In this document: positions 26,870 through 35,425 of the stretch, piece after piece
How the letters are laid out: every line of letters starts with the position of its first letter
Numbering within the stretch: position 1 is the first letter of the stretch
The notes under the pieces: model-generated
The model's database searches: none
Told to the model about the DNA's origin: nothing
Seen by the model: the letters and a program-made list of their open reading frames with translations, nothing else
Program-made: the position numbers and the translations under genes
From: Yoonia sp.
GTDB lineage: Bacteria; Pseudomonadota; Alphaproteobacteria; Rhodobacterales; Rhodobacteraceae
Length of the DNA: 64,000 nucleotides
Direction: 5' to 3'
Assembly: GCF_017854565.1 (NCBI RefSeq)
Contig: NZ_JAFMHJ010000001.1
Span: forward strand, 1-64,000

Positions 26870-27486
26870 TGCCCATCATCGAAAGCACGGCACTCATCAT
26901 GATCATCTGGGGCGGCATTGGCTATCTGCTGGGGTCGATCCCCAGCGGCATGATCCTTGCCCGGATGATGAACCTTGGCAATCTGCGCGAAATCGGATCG
27001 GGCAACATCGGCGCCACCAACGTCCTGCGTACCGGCAACAAAAAGGCCGCTGCACTGACGCTTCTGTTTGACGCGCTCAAAGGGGCCATCGCCGTCTTGG
27101 CCGCCCGTATGATCGCAGCCGAAGACGCCGCCCAAATCGCGGCACTTATGGCCTTTCTGGGGCATTGCTTCCCGGTTTGGCTGGGCTTCAAAGGCGGCAA
27201 AGGGGTTGCGACCTATCTGGGCATCCTGCTGGCCCTTGCGTGGCCCATGGGCGTCGCCGCCTGTGGCATCTGGCTGGTCGTCGCGCTGATCAGCCGCTAT
27301 TCGTCGCTTGCGGCGCTGATCGCTGCGGGATGGACCCCGGTCGTGATGGCCTTCACCGGGTACGGCACCACTTTCTTGCTCGCCATCGTGCTGTGCTTGC
27401 TGATGTACGCGCGGCACTGGGACAACATCAAACGCCTGCGCGCCGGGACCGAAACCAAAATCGGTGCGAAAACGGCCAAAACCTAG
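26869..27486 (+). CDS. plsY: Glycerol-3-phosphate acyltransferase PlsY
   Basis: A 205-residue integral membrane enzyme using acyl phosphate to acylate glycerol 3-phosphate. Blocks are GYLLGSIPSGMILAR near residue 18, REIGSGNIGATNVLR near residue 40, GHCFPVWLGFKGGKGVAT near residue 98, and five hydrophobic helices. It is the final gene of the pyr cluster and starts inside the pyrC stop. PlsC of the same phospholipid pathway lies at 6556-7284. Confidence 0.95.
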   Translation: MPIIESTALIMIIWGGIGYLLGSIPSGMILARMMNLGNLREIGSGNIGATNVLRTGNKKAAALTLLFDALKGAIAVLAARMIAAEDAAQIAALMAFLGHCFPVWLGFKGGKGVATYLGILLALAWPMGVAACGIWLVVALISRYSSLAALIAAGWTPVVMAFTGYGTTFLLAIVLCLLMYARHWDNIKRLRAGTETKIGAKTAKT

Positions 27487-27490
27487 TCCG

Positions 27491-27631
27491 TTGCCATCGA
27501 ACCCGGCCTTTCACGGCATTTCCGACGGCCAACGCAATATCGTGACGCGCAGCCAAGTGGCCCAAGGCAAGGGCGAAAAACTGCTGGCCGAGGCACTGGG
27601 CCTGCGCGTCCTGCCGGACGCCACGCCATAG
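27491..27631 (+). pseudogene. Possible small ORF or gene remnant of 46 codons
   Basis: In the 160-base gap between plsY and gshA a TTG-start frame runs to TAG at 27629-27631. It encodes NPAFHGISDGQRNIVTRSQ and ends LLAEALGLRVLPDATP. Its third-position G/C and amino-acid balance look coding, but there is no Shine-Dalgarno sequence and no recognised family. It may be a remnant of a deleted gene or chance. Confidence 0.25.
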
Positions 27632-27646
27632 ACAGCCGCACTGCCG

Positions 27647-29017
27647 TCAATAGCTGTAATCTGCGTAAATCCGCTTCAGATCGCCGTTCCAGTCGCCGTT
27701 GTAATGGTCAAGCAATTCATCCGCCGGGGTCTTGCCGGTCTCGACCGTTTCCTTCAGCGTATTCAGGAAATGCGTCTCGTCTGGGACCAGACCACCGGCA
27801 CCGGGCATCGCGCGGGCCTTCAAACCAGCCTCTGAAATCGCAACCGCCTCGCGGGCAAGCGCGTGCATGTCGATACCATCGACCTTTGCCTGCAAACCGT
27901 CCACCGATGCGGCGACACGCAGGGCTTCGCGCTGTTCTGCGGTCCAGTCCTTGCACAGGTCCCATGCGGCATCCAAGGCGGTCTGATCATACATCAGACC
28001 CACCCAGAACGCAGGCAGCGCGCACAATCGACGCCAAGGGCCGCCATCCGCGCCGCGCATCTCGATAAATTGCTTGATCCGTGCCTCCGGGAAGACCGTG
28101 GTCAAATGGTCGGCCCAATCCGACAACAGCGGCTTTTCACCCGGCAGCGCAGGCAACTCGCCCTTCAGGAAATCGCGGAACGACTGGCCCAGCGCATTGA
28201 TATATTTGCCATCGCGATAGACAAAATACATCGGCACATCCAGCACCCACTCGACCCAGCGCTCAAACCCCATGCCGTCCTCGAATACCCACGGCAACAT
28301 GCCCGTCCGGTCCGCATCCAGATCGCGCCAGATACGGGCGCGCCACGATTTGTGGCCATTCGGCTTGCCCTCAAAAAACGGGGAATTGGCAAACAACGCG
28401 GTAGCCACTGGCTGCAGTGCCAAGGCCACGCGCAGCTTTTGCACCATGTCCGCCTCGGACCCGAAATCAAGGTTCACCTGCACCGTACAGGTGCGGCGCA
28501 TCATCTGCGTGCCGTGGGTGCCGACCTTTTCCATATAGTCGTTCATCAGCTTGTACCGGCCCTTGGGCATCAGCGGCATCTGCGCGTGCGTCCATTCCGG
28601 CGCGGCCCCAAGCCCGATAAACTTGACACCGATCTCATCCGAAACCGCCTTCACTTCCAGCAGATGCTGGTTCACCTCGTCACAGGTCTGGTGGATCGTC
28701 TCAAGCGGGGCACCCGACAGTTCCAGTTGTCCACCCGGCTCAAGGCTGACATTCGCGCCATCTTTGACCAACCCGATCAGGTTATCGCCCTCCATGACCG
28801 GATTCCAGCCGAACCGCCCCTGCAACCCTTCCAGAACCGCCTTGATCGACCGTGGCCCGTCATAGGGCAGCGGCAACAGCGTATCCTGACAATAGCCGAA
28901 TTTTTCATGCTCGGTGCCGATGCGCCACTGGTCCTTGGGCTTGCAGCCGTCCGCCAGCAGATCCACAAGCTGCGCATAATGTTCAATAGGGCCACCGCCG
29001 GATTGAGGGATAGACAT
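27647..29017 (-). CDS. gshA: Glutamate--cysteine ligase (plant/alphaproteobacterial type)
   Basis: A 456-residue enzyme joining glutamate and cysteine, the first glutathione step. It belongs to the GCS2 type. WRIGTEHEKFGYC near residue 31, the substrate block LEPGGQLELSGAP near residue 95, and MRRTCTVQVNLDF near residue 157 are characteristic. Glutathione is the cofactor of the formaldehyde pathway encoded at 49916 and 63272. Start ATG 29017 gives the standard MSIPQSGGGPI start. Confidence 0.95.
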   Translation of the reverse strand: MSIPQSGGGPIEHYAQLVDLLADGCKPKDQWRIGTEHEKFGYCQDTLLPLPYDGPRSIKAVLEGLQGRFGWNPVMEGDNLIGLVKDGANVSLEPGGQLELSGAPLETIHQTCDEVNQHLLEVKAVSDEIGVKFIGLGAAPEWTHAQMPLMPKGRYKLMNDYMEKVGTHGTQMMRRTCTVQVNLDFGSEADMVQKLRVALALQPVATALFANSPFFEGKPNGHKSWRARIWRDLDADRTGMLPWVFEDGMGFERWVEWVLDVPMYFVYRDGKYINALGQSFRDFLKGELPALPGEKPLLSDWADHLTTVFPEARIKQFIEMRGADGGPWRRLCALPAFWVGLMYDQTALDAAWDLCKDWTAEQREALRVAASVDGLQAKVDGIDMHALAREAVAISEAGLKARAMPGAGGLVPDETHFLNTLKETVETGKTPADELLDHYNGDWNGDLKRIYADYSY

Positions 29018-29074
29018 GGGGCAGGCTCCATTTTTGGTATAAAAAACTATCGGTGAAGTGAACCAACCCCGCTG

Positions 29075-29593
29075 TCAATGCAAGAGCGGTCGCACCCGGC
29101 TCCAAATAATCAGCCGCGCATCAGGTGTGCGCGAAAGCACGTCCAGAACGGCGCTGGTCTTGATCCCCGGCAGGGCGGCAAAGACGTCAAACAGATCTTC
29201 GGCACCTTTTGCACTGATCGGAATGGCGATCCGCTGCCCGCCGACGCCGGTCAGAATCCACTGCGGGGCGGGGTGGCCCGTGGGGTCAAGCTCCAGCATG
29301 GTCATGTCGGCGACATCCATCACACCGCCGTCCAGCGGCCCAAAATACGCCAGCCGCCGTTCCCTGACCTGCACCACACCGGGGCCGTCGCCACCCTGAC
29401 GAAACCGGGCACGCTGCACGCCCGCGACCGACCAGACCACCCCAAACGCCATCAGGCCAAATCCCAGCCACTGCACAAACCCAAAGCTGCGCAGCCCCCA
29501 CCACAGCCCCAGCAGCACAAACGCCAGCCCCAACAGCACATCGCGCCAGCGCCACAACAGCGCACGCGCTTCAGGGCGCAAAAACTCAGCCAC
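29075..29593 (-). CDS. Hypothetical membrane protein
   Basis: A 172-residue protein with a GTG start that overlaps the preceding GNAT gene by eight bases. Two tightly spaced membrane helices lie at residues 19-37 and 40-58 (VLLGLAFVLLGLWWGL and WLGFGLMAFGVVWSVAG). A soluble beta-rich tail contains VQVRERRLAYFGPLDGGVMD and IPISAKGAEDLFDVFAALPG. The pattern resembles a short PH-like membrane protein, but no family is claimed. It is the last gene of the rsmE-GNAT operon. Confidence 0.7.
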   Translation of the reverse strand: MAEFLRPEARALLWRWRDVLLGLAFVLLGLWWGLRSFGFVQWLGFGLMAFGVVWSVAGVQRARFRQGGDGPGVVQVRERRLAYFGPLDGGVMDVADMTMLELDPTGHPAPQWILTGVGGQRIAIPISAKGAEDLFDVFAALPGIKTSAVLDVLSRTPDARLIIWSRVRPLLH

Positions 29594-30425
29594 AGATCAC
29601 CTGCGCTTCATCGTAAAAAACACCGGCAAAGCTACCGTTGCGCCGAAACCCGATCGCCTCATAGGCGCGGGCGGCCTTTACGTTCGCCGCAGCCAGTGTC
29701 GCACGTTGCACGCCCTGCGCGCGCGCTTCCAGCAAATGCAGCGCAACGGCGATCCGGGCATAGCCACGCGACCGCAGCTCTGGCGGGGTAAAGACGCCAC
29801 CAACCTGCACGATATCACGAAACGCGCCGTTGAAACCGGTCATCGCCACAGGTCTGCCGCGATCCATCAACACGCGGTGGGTGTCCAATGCGATCAACGC
29901 CCGCAATTCAGCGACCGCCCGTTTGACCGCCGTTTCGACCATATTTGAGAGCGATTCCATCAAGAACATCGCCCGCCACGTCGTCAACAACTCCAGCGGC
30001 ACCGCATCCAGCGGGTGCAACGTCAACGCGCCCACGTCAGGCACGACAAGCTGATCCAACGGCAACACATAGTAAGGTTCCACCAGATCGACGCTGGCCC
30101 GATGGGTCAGCCTAATCGCCACACGCAATTGTGCAATCTGATCCGCTTCACCGCTAAAGCTGTGGGTTTTCGTCCCCGCCAAGGCCGCAGCCGCCGCAGC
30201 CCAGACATTGGTGGTGCACTGCGGATAGATATTTCCAGCCTGCGTCACCGCAATCACATCCGTCAGCCTGCCATCGTGCCACCGCAGCCAAAACTTCATC
30301 GCATGGCTATGGCCCCCCGCCATCCCATGCCGGGCCAAATATGTCAGCGGATAGATCGACATGGCGGCATGTGCGTGCAAAAACGCCTCAATTGCGGGAC
30401 GGTCGGCTTCGGTCGCGGCGATCAT
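29586..30425 (-). CDS. GNAT family N-acetyltransferase
   Basis: A 279-residue protein with the acetyl-CoA-binding domain at the C-terminus. Motif A is GGVFTPPELRSRGYARIAVALHLL near residues 205-228, followed by LAAANVKAARAYEAIGFRRNG. The N-terminal half, which starts MIAATEADRPAIEAFL, is a second divergent GNAT-like region. The acceptor is unknown. The ATG at 30425 overlaps the rsmE stop (ATGA). Confidence 0.85.
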   Translation of the reverse strand: MIAATEADRPAIEAFLHAHAAMSIYPLTYLARHGMAGGHSHAMKFWLRWHDGRLTDVIAVTQAGNIYPQCTTNVWAAAAAALAGTKTHSFSGEADQIAQLRVAIRLTHRASVDLVEPYYVLPLDQLVVPDVGALTLHPLDAVPLELLTTWRAMFLMESLSNMVETAVKRAVAELRALIALDTHRVLMDRGRPVAMTGFNGAFRDIVQVGGVFTPPELRSRGYARIAVALHLLEARAQGVQRATLAAANVKAARAYEAIGFRRNGSFAGVFYDEAQVICG

Positions 30426-31144
30426 CCCCAATCCCCCAGCGCCTGCTGCCAAACCGTCAGCGCGGCAACCGCCGCCGTATCAGCGCGCAAAATCCGCGGG
30501 CCAAGGCTCACCGGATGGGCAAAGGCCAGCGCGCGCAGCCGGTCCCGCTCTTTGGTTGAAAATCCGCCTTCTGGACCGATTACAATCGCCCATGGCCCCG
30601 CGATATCAGGCAGCCCGACAGGATCGCCGATCATCGCCTCGTCACAAAACATCAACTGCCGCCCCGCAGGCCAATCCGCCAGCACACGATCCAGTTTTTG
30701 CAGCGCATCGACCGGCGGCACAAACGTGCCCCCGCATTGCTCGGCTGCCTCAACCGCATGGGCCTGCAATTTGTCCTGCCGGATACGGTCGGCATTATTG
30801 GTATATTCGGTCTGCAGCGGTATAATCCGGGCCGCACCCATCTCTACTGCTTTTTCGACAATGAACGCCGTGCGCTCCTTGCGGATCGGCGCGAACAGCA
30901 ACCACAGGTCAGGCGGCATCAGCAGCGGGCGGGTCTGCACCCGGCACATCAAAATGCCACCCTTTTTGCCCGCCTCGATCACCTCGGCATCCCATTCGCC
31001 ATCACGGCCATTGATCAGCGACAGCACGGTGCCGTCAGCCATTCGCATCACCCCAAACAGGTAATGCGCCTGATCCCGCGACAGCGGAACCGATTGCCCT
31101 TCACCCAGAGGGTGATCTACATAAAGCCGAACCTTCGATGCCAT
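30422..31144 (-). CDS. rsmE: 16S rRNA (uracil1498-N3)-methyltransferase
   Basis: A 240-residue SPOUT-fold methyltransferase. Blocks are DQAHYLFGVMRM near residue 24, KAVEMGAARIIPLQTEYTN near residue 95, EQCGGTFVPPV near residue 131, and the SAM-binding knot IGPEGGFSTKE near residue 192 and LGPRILRADTA near residue 218. It methylates U1498 of 16S rRNA. ATG 31144 is 12 bases from the start of divergent ubiA. Confidence 0.95.
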   Translation of the reverse strand: MASKVRLYVDHPLGEGQSVPLSRDQAHYLFGVMRMADGTVLSLINGRDGEWDAEVIEAGKKGGILMCRVQTRPLLMPPDLWLLFAPIRKERTAFIVEKAVEMGAARIIPLQTEYTNNADRIRQDKLQAHAVEAAEQCGGTFVPPVDALQKLDRVLADWPAGRQLMFCDEAMIGDPVGLPDIAGPWAIVIGPEGGFSTKERDRLRALAFAHPVSLGPRILRADTAAVAALTVWQQALGDWG

Positions 31145-31156
31145 GAGGCCGACCAT

Positions 31157-32122
31157 ATGACCGACAATCCCGATTTGCCAGAGCCCAAAGGCACCGTTGC
31201 CGATGCCGTGAAGGGCAATTGGGTCGATCACAGTGCGCCCGCATTCAGCCGTCCGTTCTTGCGGCTCAGCCGGGCGGATCGGCCTATTGGCACCTGGCTG
31301 CTGTATCTGCCCTGCCTGTGGGGGCTTTCACTGGCGATTTTGGCGACCGACAGCTTGGGCACCCACGATCTGTGGATCGTCGCAGGCTGCGGCATCGGCG
31401 CGTTTTTGATGCGCGGCGCGGGCTGCACGTGGAACGACATCACCGACCGGAATTTCGATGCACAGGTCGCCCGGACCCGGTCACGCCCCATTCCATCGGG
31501 GCAGGTGTCGGTGCGCGGCGCCGTGGTGTGGATGGTCGCACAGGCGCTGGTGTCCCTGATCATCCTGCTGACGTTTTATGACACCGCGATCATCCTTGGC
31601 GTCATCGCCCTGCTGCCCGTGGCGATCTATCCCTTTGCCAAACGGTTCACATGGTGGCCGCAGGTCTTTCTGGGACTGGCGTTTAACTGGGGCGCCCTGC
31701 TGGCATGGGCGGCGCACACCGACAACATCGGCCCGGTCCCGCTGGTGCTCTACACGGCGGGCATTGCATGGACCCTGTTTTACGACACGATCTATGCCCA
31801 TCAAGACACCGAGGACGACGCCCTGATCGGCGTCAAATCCACCGCCCGGCTCTTTGGCGACAAGACCCGGCTCTGGCTGCGGCTATTCCTGACGCTGACA
31901 GTCATTCTCTTTGGTCTGGCGGTCGTTCTGGCCTGTTGGAACCGCTCGATCCTGTCGCTGGTCATTGCCATCGGCGGGCCTTGGGCGCTGGGTTGGCACC
32001 TGACTTGGCAGATTCAGCGTTTCGACGCCGACGACAATGACGGCCTCCTCAGGCTTTTTCGCTCAAACAGAAACGCCGGGCTGCTCCCCTTGCCGTTTTT
32101 CGCTGTTGCCCTTTTGGTATGA
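31157..32122 (+). CDS. ubiA: 4-hydroxybenzoate polyprenyltransferase
   Basis: A 321-residue integral membrane prenyltransferase of ubiquinone synthesis. The two Asp-rich prenyl-diphosphate motifs are NDITDRNFD near residue 95 and YDTIYAHQDTEDD near residue 216. LSRADRPIGTWLLYLPCLWG near residue 36 is the usual N-terminal block, and about eight hydrophobic helices are visible. The ATG at 31157 lies only 12 bases from the rsmE start, so promoters must extend into the other gene. Confidence 0.95.
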   Translation: MTDNPDLPEPKGTVADAVKGNWVDHSAPAFSRPFLRLSRADRPIGTWLLYLPCLWGLSLAILATDSLGTHDLWIVAGCGIGAFLMRGAGCTWNDITDRNFDAQVARTRSRPIPSGQVSVRGAVVWMVAQALVSLIILLTFYDTAIILGVIALLPVAIYPFAKRFTWWPQVFLGLAFNWGALLAWAAHTDNIGPVPLVLYTAGIAWTLFYDTIYAHQDTEDDALIGVKSTARLFGDKTRLWLRLFLTLTVILFGLAVVLACWNRSILSLVIAIGGPWALGWHLTWQIQRFDADDNDGLLRLFRSNRNAGLLPLPFFAVALLV

Positions 32123-32179
32123 TTGAACCCCGGCGCGCTGCACCCTATGGGTAAGGCGCAATATCATGAACGGACCTCC

Positions 32180-34078
32180 ATGCGCCTGTCAGCCATATTT
32201 CTACGTCTCGCCGTATTTGTCCTCGCAGCCTACGGCACATTTGCCGCGGCACAGATCACCGTCCGCGTGATCGAAGAAAGGTCAGTCATTGCAGTCCAGG
32301 AAACCCTTGCGGATCGTGGCTTTGAATGGGCATCGGTGCTTGGCGACGGGCTTCAGGTAATCCTCGAAGGCAAGGCCCCAACCGAGGCGACCCGCTTTCG
32401 CGCCATCTCGGCGGCGGGGGGTATGGTGGATGCCAGCCGGGTGATCGACAATATGTCAGTCACCGATTCGGCGGTCATCGCGCCGCCGGAATTTGCCATC
32501 GAAATCCTGCGTAACGATAGCGGCGTATCGCTGATCGGGCTGATTCCCGCCATTACCGACCGCGACAGACTGGCCCGGCAGATCACCGGCATCGCCAACG
32601 GACAACCCGTCACCGACCTGCTCGAGTCAGCCGATTACCCCACACCGGAAAACTGGCGGTCCGCGATGAACTACGCCCTGCGCGCCCTTGAATTACTGCC
32701 GCGCTCAAAAATATCGGTCCGTGCCGATCTCGTAACGATCAGTGCGATCTCCGACAGCCCCGCCGAAAAGCGGCGGCTGGAAACCGCCCTTGCCCGTAGC
32801 ACACCCGATGGGGTGCGGCTGGCCATTAGCATCAGCGCGCCCCGCCCCGTGGTGTCGCCCTTCACCACGCGCTTTATCCTCGACACGGACGGGGCCAGTT
32901 TTGATGCCTGCGCCGCCGATACAGACGCCAGCCTCAGCACGATCCTTGCCGCTGCGTCAAAGGCCGGGTTCAGCAACAAGGCAAATTGCACATTGGCCCT
33001 TGGCGCCCCCTCGCGCACATGGGGCGATGCGGTCGCGCTGTCGATTGCGGCCGTGGGCGATCTTGGCGGCGGCACCGTGACAATCTCGGACACCGATATC
33101 GCGCTGGTCGCGCCCATGGGTACGGCGCAGGCAACGTTCGACGATGTGGTCGGCGCGCTTGAAAACGCCCTGCCCGATGTCTTTGCCTTGAACGCAGAAC
33201 TGCCCACCCCGCCCGAAGCCACACCCGAAGGCGCCCCGCAATTCACCGCCACCCGCAGCCCCGAAGGCATGGTGCAGCTGCGCGGCCGCATCCCCGACGA
33301 CGTGACCAACGGCGTGGTGGAAAACTTTGCCAGCGCCAAGTTCGGCAAACGAAACCTTACGATGGGCACCCGTATCGTCGGCGACCTGCCGCAAGGCTGG
33401 TCCGTTCGCGTTCTTGCCGGAATCGAGGCGCTGTCGAAAATGTCAAACGGGTCCGTGATCGTTGAACCGAACCGGGTGCAGGTACGCGGCAACACCGGCA
33501 ATACCGATGCCACCGGCGAAATCTCCCGGCTGCTGATCGACAAACTGGGGCAAGCCGCCGATTTTGACATCAACGTCACCTATGTCGAACAGCTTGACCC
33601 AATCGCCGGGCTGCCCACCCCCGAAGAATGCATCGACCAGATTAAAATCGTGACCGAAAACCGCAAGATTACCTTCGATCCCAGTTCGGCCTCGATCACG
33701 GCGGCCACTCAGCCTGTCGTCGATGAAATCGCGGAAGTCCTCAAACGCTGCGGCGATCTGCGGATCAAGGTGGCCGGCTACACCGACAGTCAGGGCCGCG
33801 AAGAAATGAACCAGCAACTGAGCCAGGACCGCGCCGATGCCGTTCTGACCGCGCTGCGGTCACGCCGCGTTCCCGTCAGCACGTTCGATTCAATCGGCTA
33901 TGGCGAAGCGGACCCCATTGCTGAAAACGATACCGACGAGGGCCGCGAGGCGAACCGTCGCATCGAATTCAGCCTGATCGTACCCGAACCCATCCCGGAC
34001 GAGCCGACAACCCTTGACGTTATAGCCCAGGATACCCCCCTCGAAGAAACCGACCCGCAAGAAGCCGGTAGCGAATAA
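32180..34078 (+). CDS. OmpA-family envelope protein
   Basis: A 632-residue exported protein with a signal peptide ending near residue 24 (AAYGTFAAAQITV). The long middle region, with several possible BON-like repeats (LADRGFEWASVLGDGLQV, DGVRLAISISAPRP, GMVQLRGRIPDDVTNGVV), precedes the C-terminal OmpA peptidoglycan-binding domain. That domain holds ITFDPSSASI near residue 507, VAGYTDSQGREEMNQQLSQDR near residue 545, and SIGYGEADPIA. It would be anchored in the periplasm or outer membrane and bind peptidoglycan. Ends with an acidic tail. A coiled-coil membrane protein follows 14 bases downstream. Confidence 0.85.
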   Translation: MRLSAIFLRLAVFVLAAYGTFAAAQITVRVIEERSVIAVQETLADRGFEWASVLGDGLQVILEGKAPTEATRFRAISAAGGMVDASRVIDNMSVTDSAVIAPPEFAIEILRNDSGVSLIGLIPAITDRDRLARQITGIANGQPVTDLLESADYPTPENWRSAMNYALRALELLPRSKISVRADLVTISAISDSPAEKRRLETALARSTPDGVRLAISISAPRPVVSPFTTRFILDTDGASFDACAADTDASLSTILAAASKAGFSNKANCTLALGAPSRTWGDAVALSIAAVGDLGGGTVTISDTDIALVAPMGTAQATFDDVVGALENALPDVFALNAELPTPPEATPEGAPQFTATRSPEGMVQLRGRIPDDVTNGVVENFASAKFGKRNLTMGTRIVGDLPQGWSVRVLAGIEALSKMSNGSVIVEPNRVQVRGNTGNTDATGEISRLLIDKLGQAADFDINVTYVEQLDPIAGLPTPEECIDQIKIVTENRKITFDPSSASITAATQPVVDEIAEVLKRCGDLRIKVAGYTDSQGREEMNQQLSQDRADAVLTALRSRRVPVSTFDSIGYGEADPIAENDTDEGREANRRIEFSLIVPEPIPDEPTTLDVIAQDTPLEETDPQEAGSE

Positions 34079-34092
34079 TCAAAGGCAAGACG

Positions 34093-34422
34093 TTGAACAG
34101 AACTGAATTCATTATCGCCACCGCGATCATCCTCTTTGTGGCTTTCGCGCTGGGTTGGTTTGCCAGTTGGCTGGTCAACCGCTTTACCCGCGTGACCAAA
34201 GCCGAAATCGGCGAATTGGACAAAATGGCCCAAGCCCTGCACGAGGCCGAAGAAACCCGCGATCAGGCGATCACCTATCTGCAGCAACGCGAAGCCGAAA
34301 TGACCAACCAGCTTTCCCAGACCGAGGCCGAACTGCGCGCCGCCATGGATGGCCTGCGCGAGGCACGGCGCGAAGCCGAAGAACTGCGCGGCTATATCGA
34401 ACGTCAGAATATGGGCGACTAG
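34093..34422 (+). CDS. Small membrane-anchored coiled-coil protein
   Basis: A 109-residue protein starting with TTG. One membrane helix at residues 6-28 (FIIATAIILFVAFALGWFASW) is followed by a charged helix rich in E, A and R (residues about 38-105) with heptad character. It probably hangs from the inner membrane. It sits between the OmpA-type gene and the flavodoxin-fold gene with short spacers. Function unknown. Confidence 0.65.
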   Translation: MNRTEFIIATAIILFVAFALGWFASWLVNRFTRVTKAEIGELDKMAQALHEAEETRDQAITYLQQREAEMTNQLSQTEAELRAAMDGLREARREAEELRGYIERQNMGD

Positions 34423-34425
34423 AAA

Positions 34426-35226
34426 ATGGCATATGAAACCACGCCGTCAGAATTCCCGTCATTACCAACGACGCTGATCGTTCTCGCCCACCCCGACAAT
34501 GGATCATTCAACGGGGCATGGGCCGACGCGACCGAACAGGCATCAGCCGCGCTTGGCCACACCGTGCTTTGGTCAGACCTGAACGCGATGGGCTTTGATC
34601 CCGTCGAAGGTCCGCAGCACTACAACCTCGAAGACGACGGCGCGCCCTTTGATCCGCTCAAGGCACAGGAAAACGCGGCCTCCAAAACGGGGCTGCCCGG
34701 CGATGTTTCCGCAGAAATTCGCAAAATCCAGCAGGCCGACCGCATCATCTTTCATTTCCCGCTGTGGTGGTTTTCACCGCCTGCGATCCTCAAGGGGTGG
34801 TGCGAACGTGTGCTGGTCAACGGCGCGCTTCATTCGGTGGATCAGCGGTTCGACACGGGCCTTTTCCGAGACAAAAAGGCGTTGTTCTGCGTGACCACCG
34901 GATCAAAGGAAACCGAAAGCGCCTATAACGGCAAAGAGGGCAACATCGACATGCTGCTCTGGCCGATGGCCTACACCCTGCGCTATCTTGGTTTTCAGGT
35001 GCTCGACCCCAAAACCGTCCACGGTGTCCATGGCTATCACAAGGGCATCGCCAAGGACGCGCTGCATGCCCGGCTGCAACTGGTCCTGTCCGCGCAGCAC
35101 GATGTCATCGCCGACTTTGACGATCAGCCCGTCCTGCACTTCAACGCCGACAGCGATTTCGATGACCATGGCCAACTGAAAACAACCCGGCCCAGCCTGT
35201 CACCCTTCATCCGTCATGGGCGCTAG
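34426..35226 (+). CDS. Flavodoxin-fold NAD(P)H-dependent oxidoreductase
   Basis: A 266-residue protein of the NQO1/ribosyldihydronicotinamide dehydrogenase type. FMN/FAD-binding features are LIVLAHPDNGSFNGAWAD near residue 20 and IIFHFPLWWFSPPAILKGWCER near residue 106, which matches the FPxxWxxxPaxLKGWxDR block. It would reduce quinones or nitro compounds with NAD(P)H. It begins three bases after the coiled-coil gene. Confidence 0.85.
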   Translation: MAYETTPSEFPSLPTTLIVLAHPDNGSFNGAWADATEQASAALGHTVLWSDLNAMGFDPVEGPQHYNLEDDGAPFDPLKAQENAASKTGLPGDVSAEIRKIQQADRIIFHFPLWWFSPPAILKGWCERVLVNGALHSVDQRFDTGLFRDKKALFCVTTGSKETESAYNGKEGNIDMLLWPMAYTLRYLGFQVLDPKTVHGVHGYHKGIAKDALHARLQLVLSAQHDVIADFDDQPVLHFNADSDFDDHGQLKTTRPSLSPFIRHGR

Positions 35227-35425
35227 GCCGCGTTAACCATTTCGCACCGCGCGCACCGTCCAAGCGCCGATTGCCATAAAAACGTATGTACGCTGTCTGC
35301 ACGGGTCCTGTACGGCTTCTGGCACCCTCCAACGCCCTTTTTCCCCAAGGGATTAACCAGCGTCGCAACACCGTGACAGAAATCAGGTGATCACCTTGAA
35401 ACGGTGCATTAACCCCATGCAGGTT
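35227..35425. other. 199-base intergenic region, no feature recognised
   Basis: Lies between the flavodoxin-fold oxidoreductase (+) and tsaC (-), both ending here. No terminator hairpin, tRNA or credible small gene was seen. A 6-base palindrome at GTGATCAC is too short to interpret. Confidence 0.6.

Noticed and set aside
27863-29056. 397-codon plus-strand frame opposite gshA
   Set aside because: Shadow of gshA, which has recognised conserved motifs; the plus-strand product has no domain.
32671-33579. 302-codon minus-strand frame opposite the OmpA-type gene
   Set aside because: Ser/Thr/Arg-rich shadow; the plus strand holds a signal peptide and OmpA domain.
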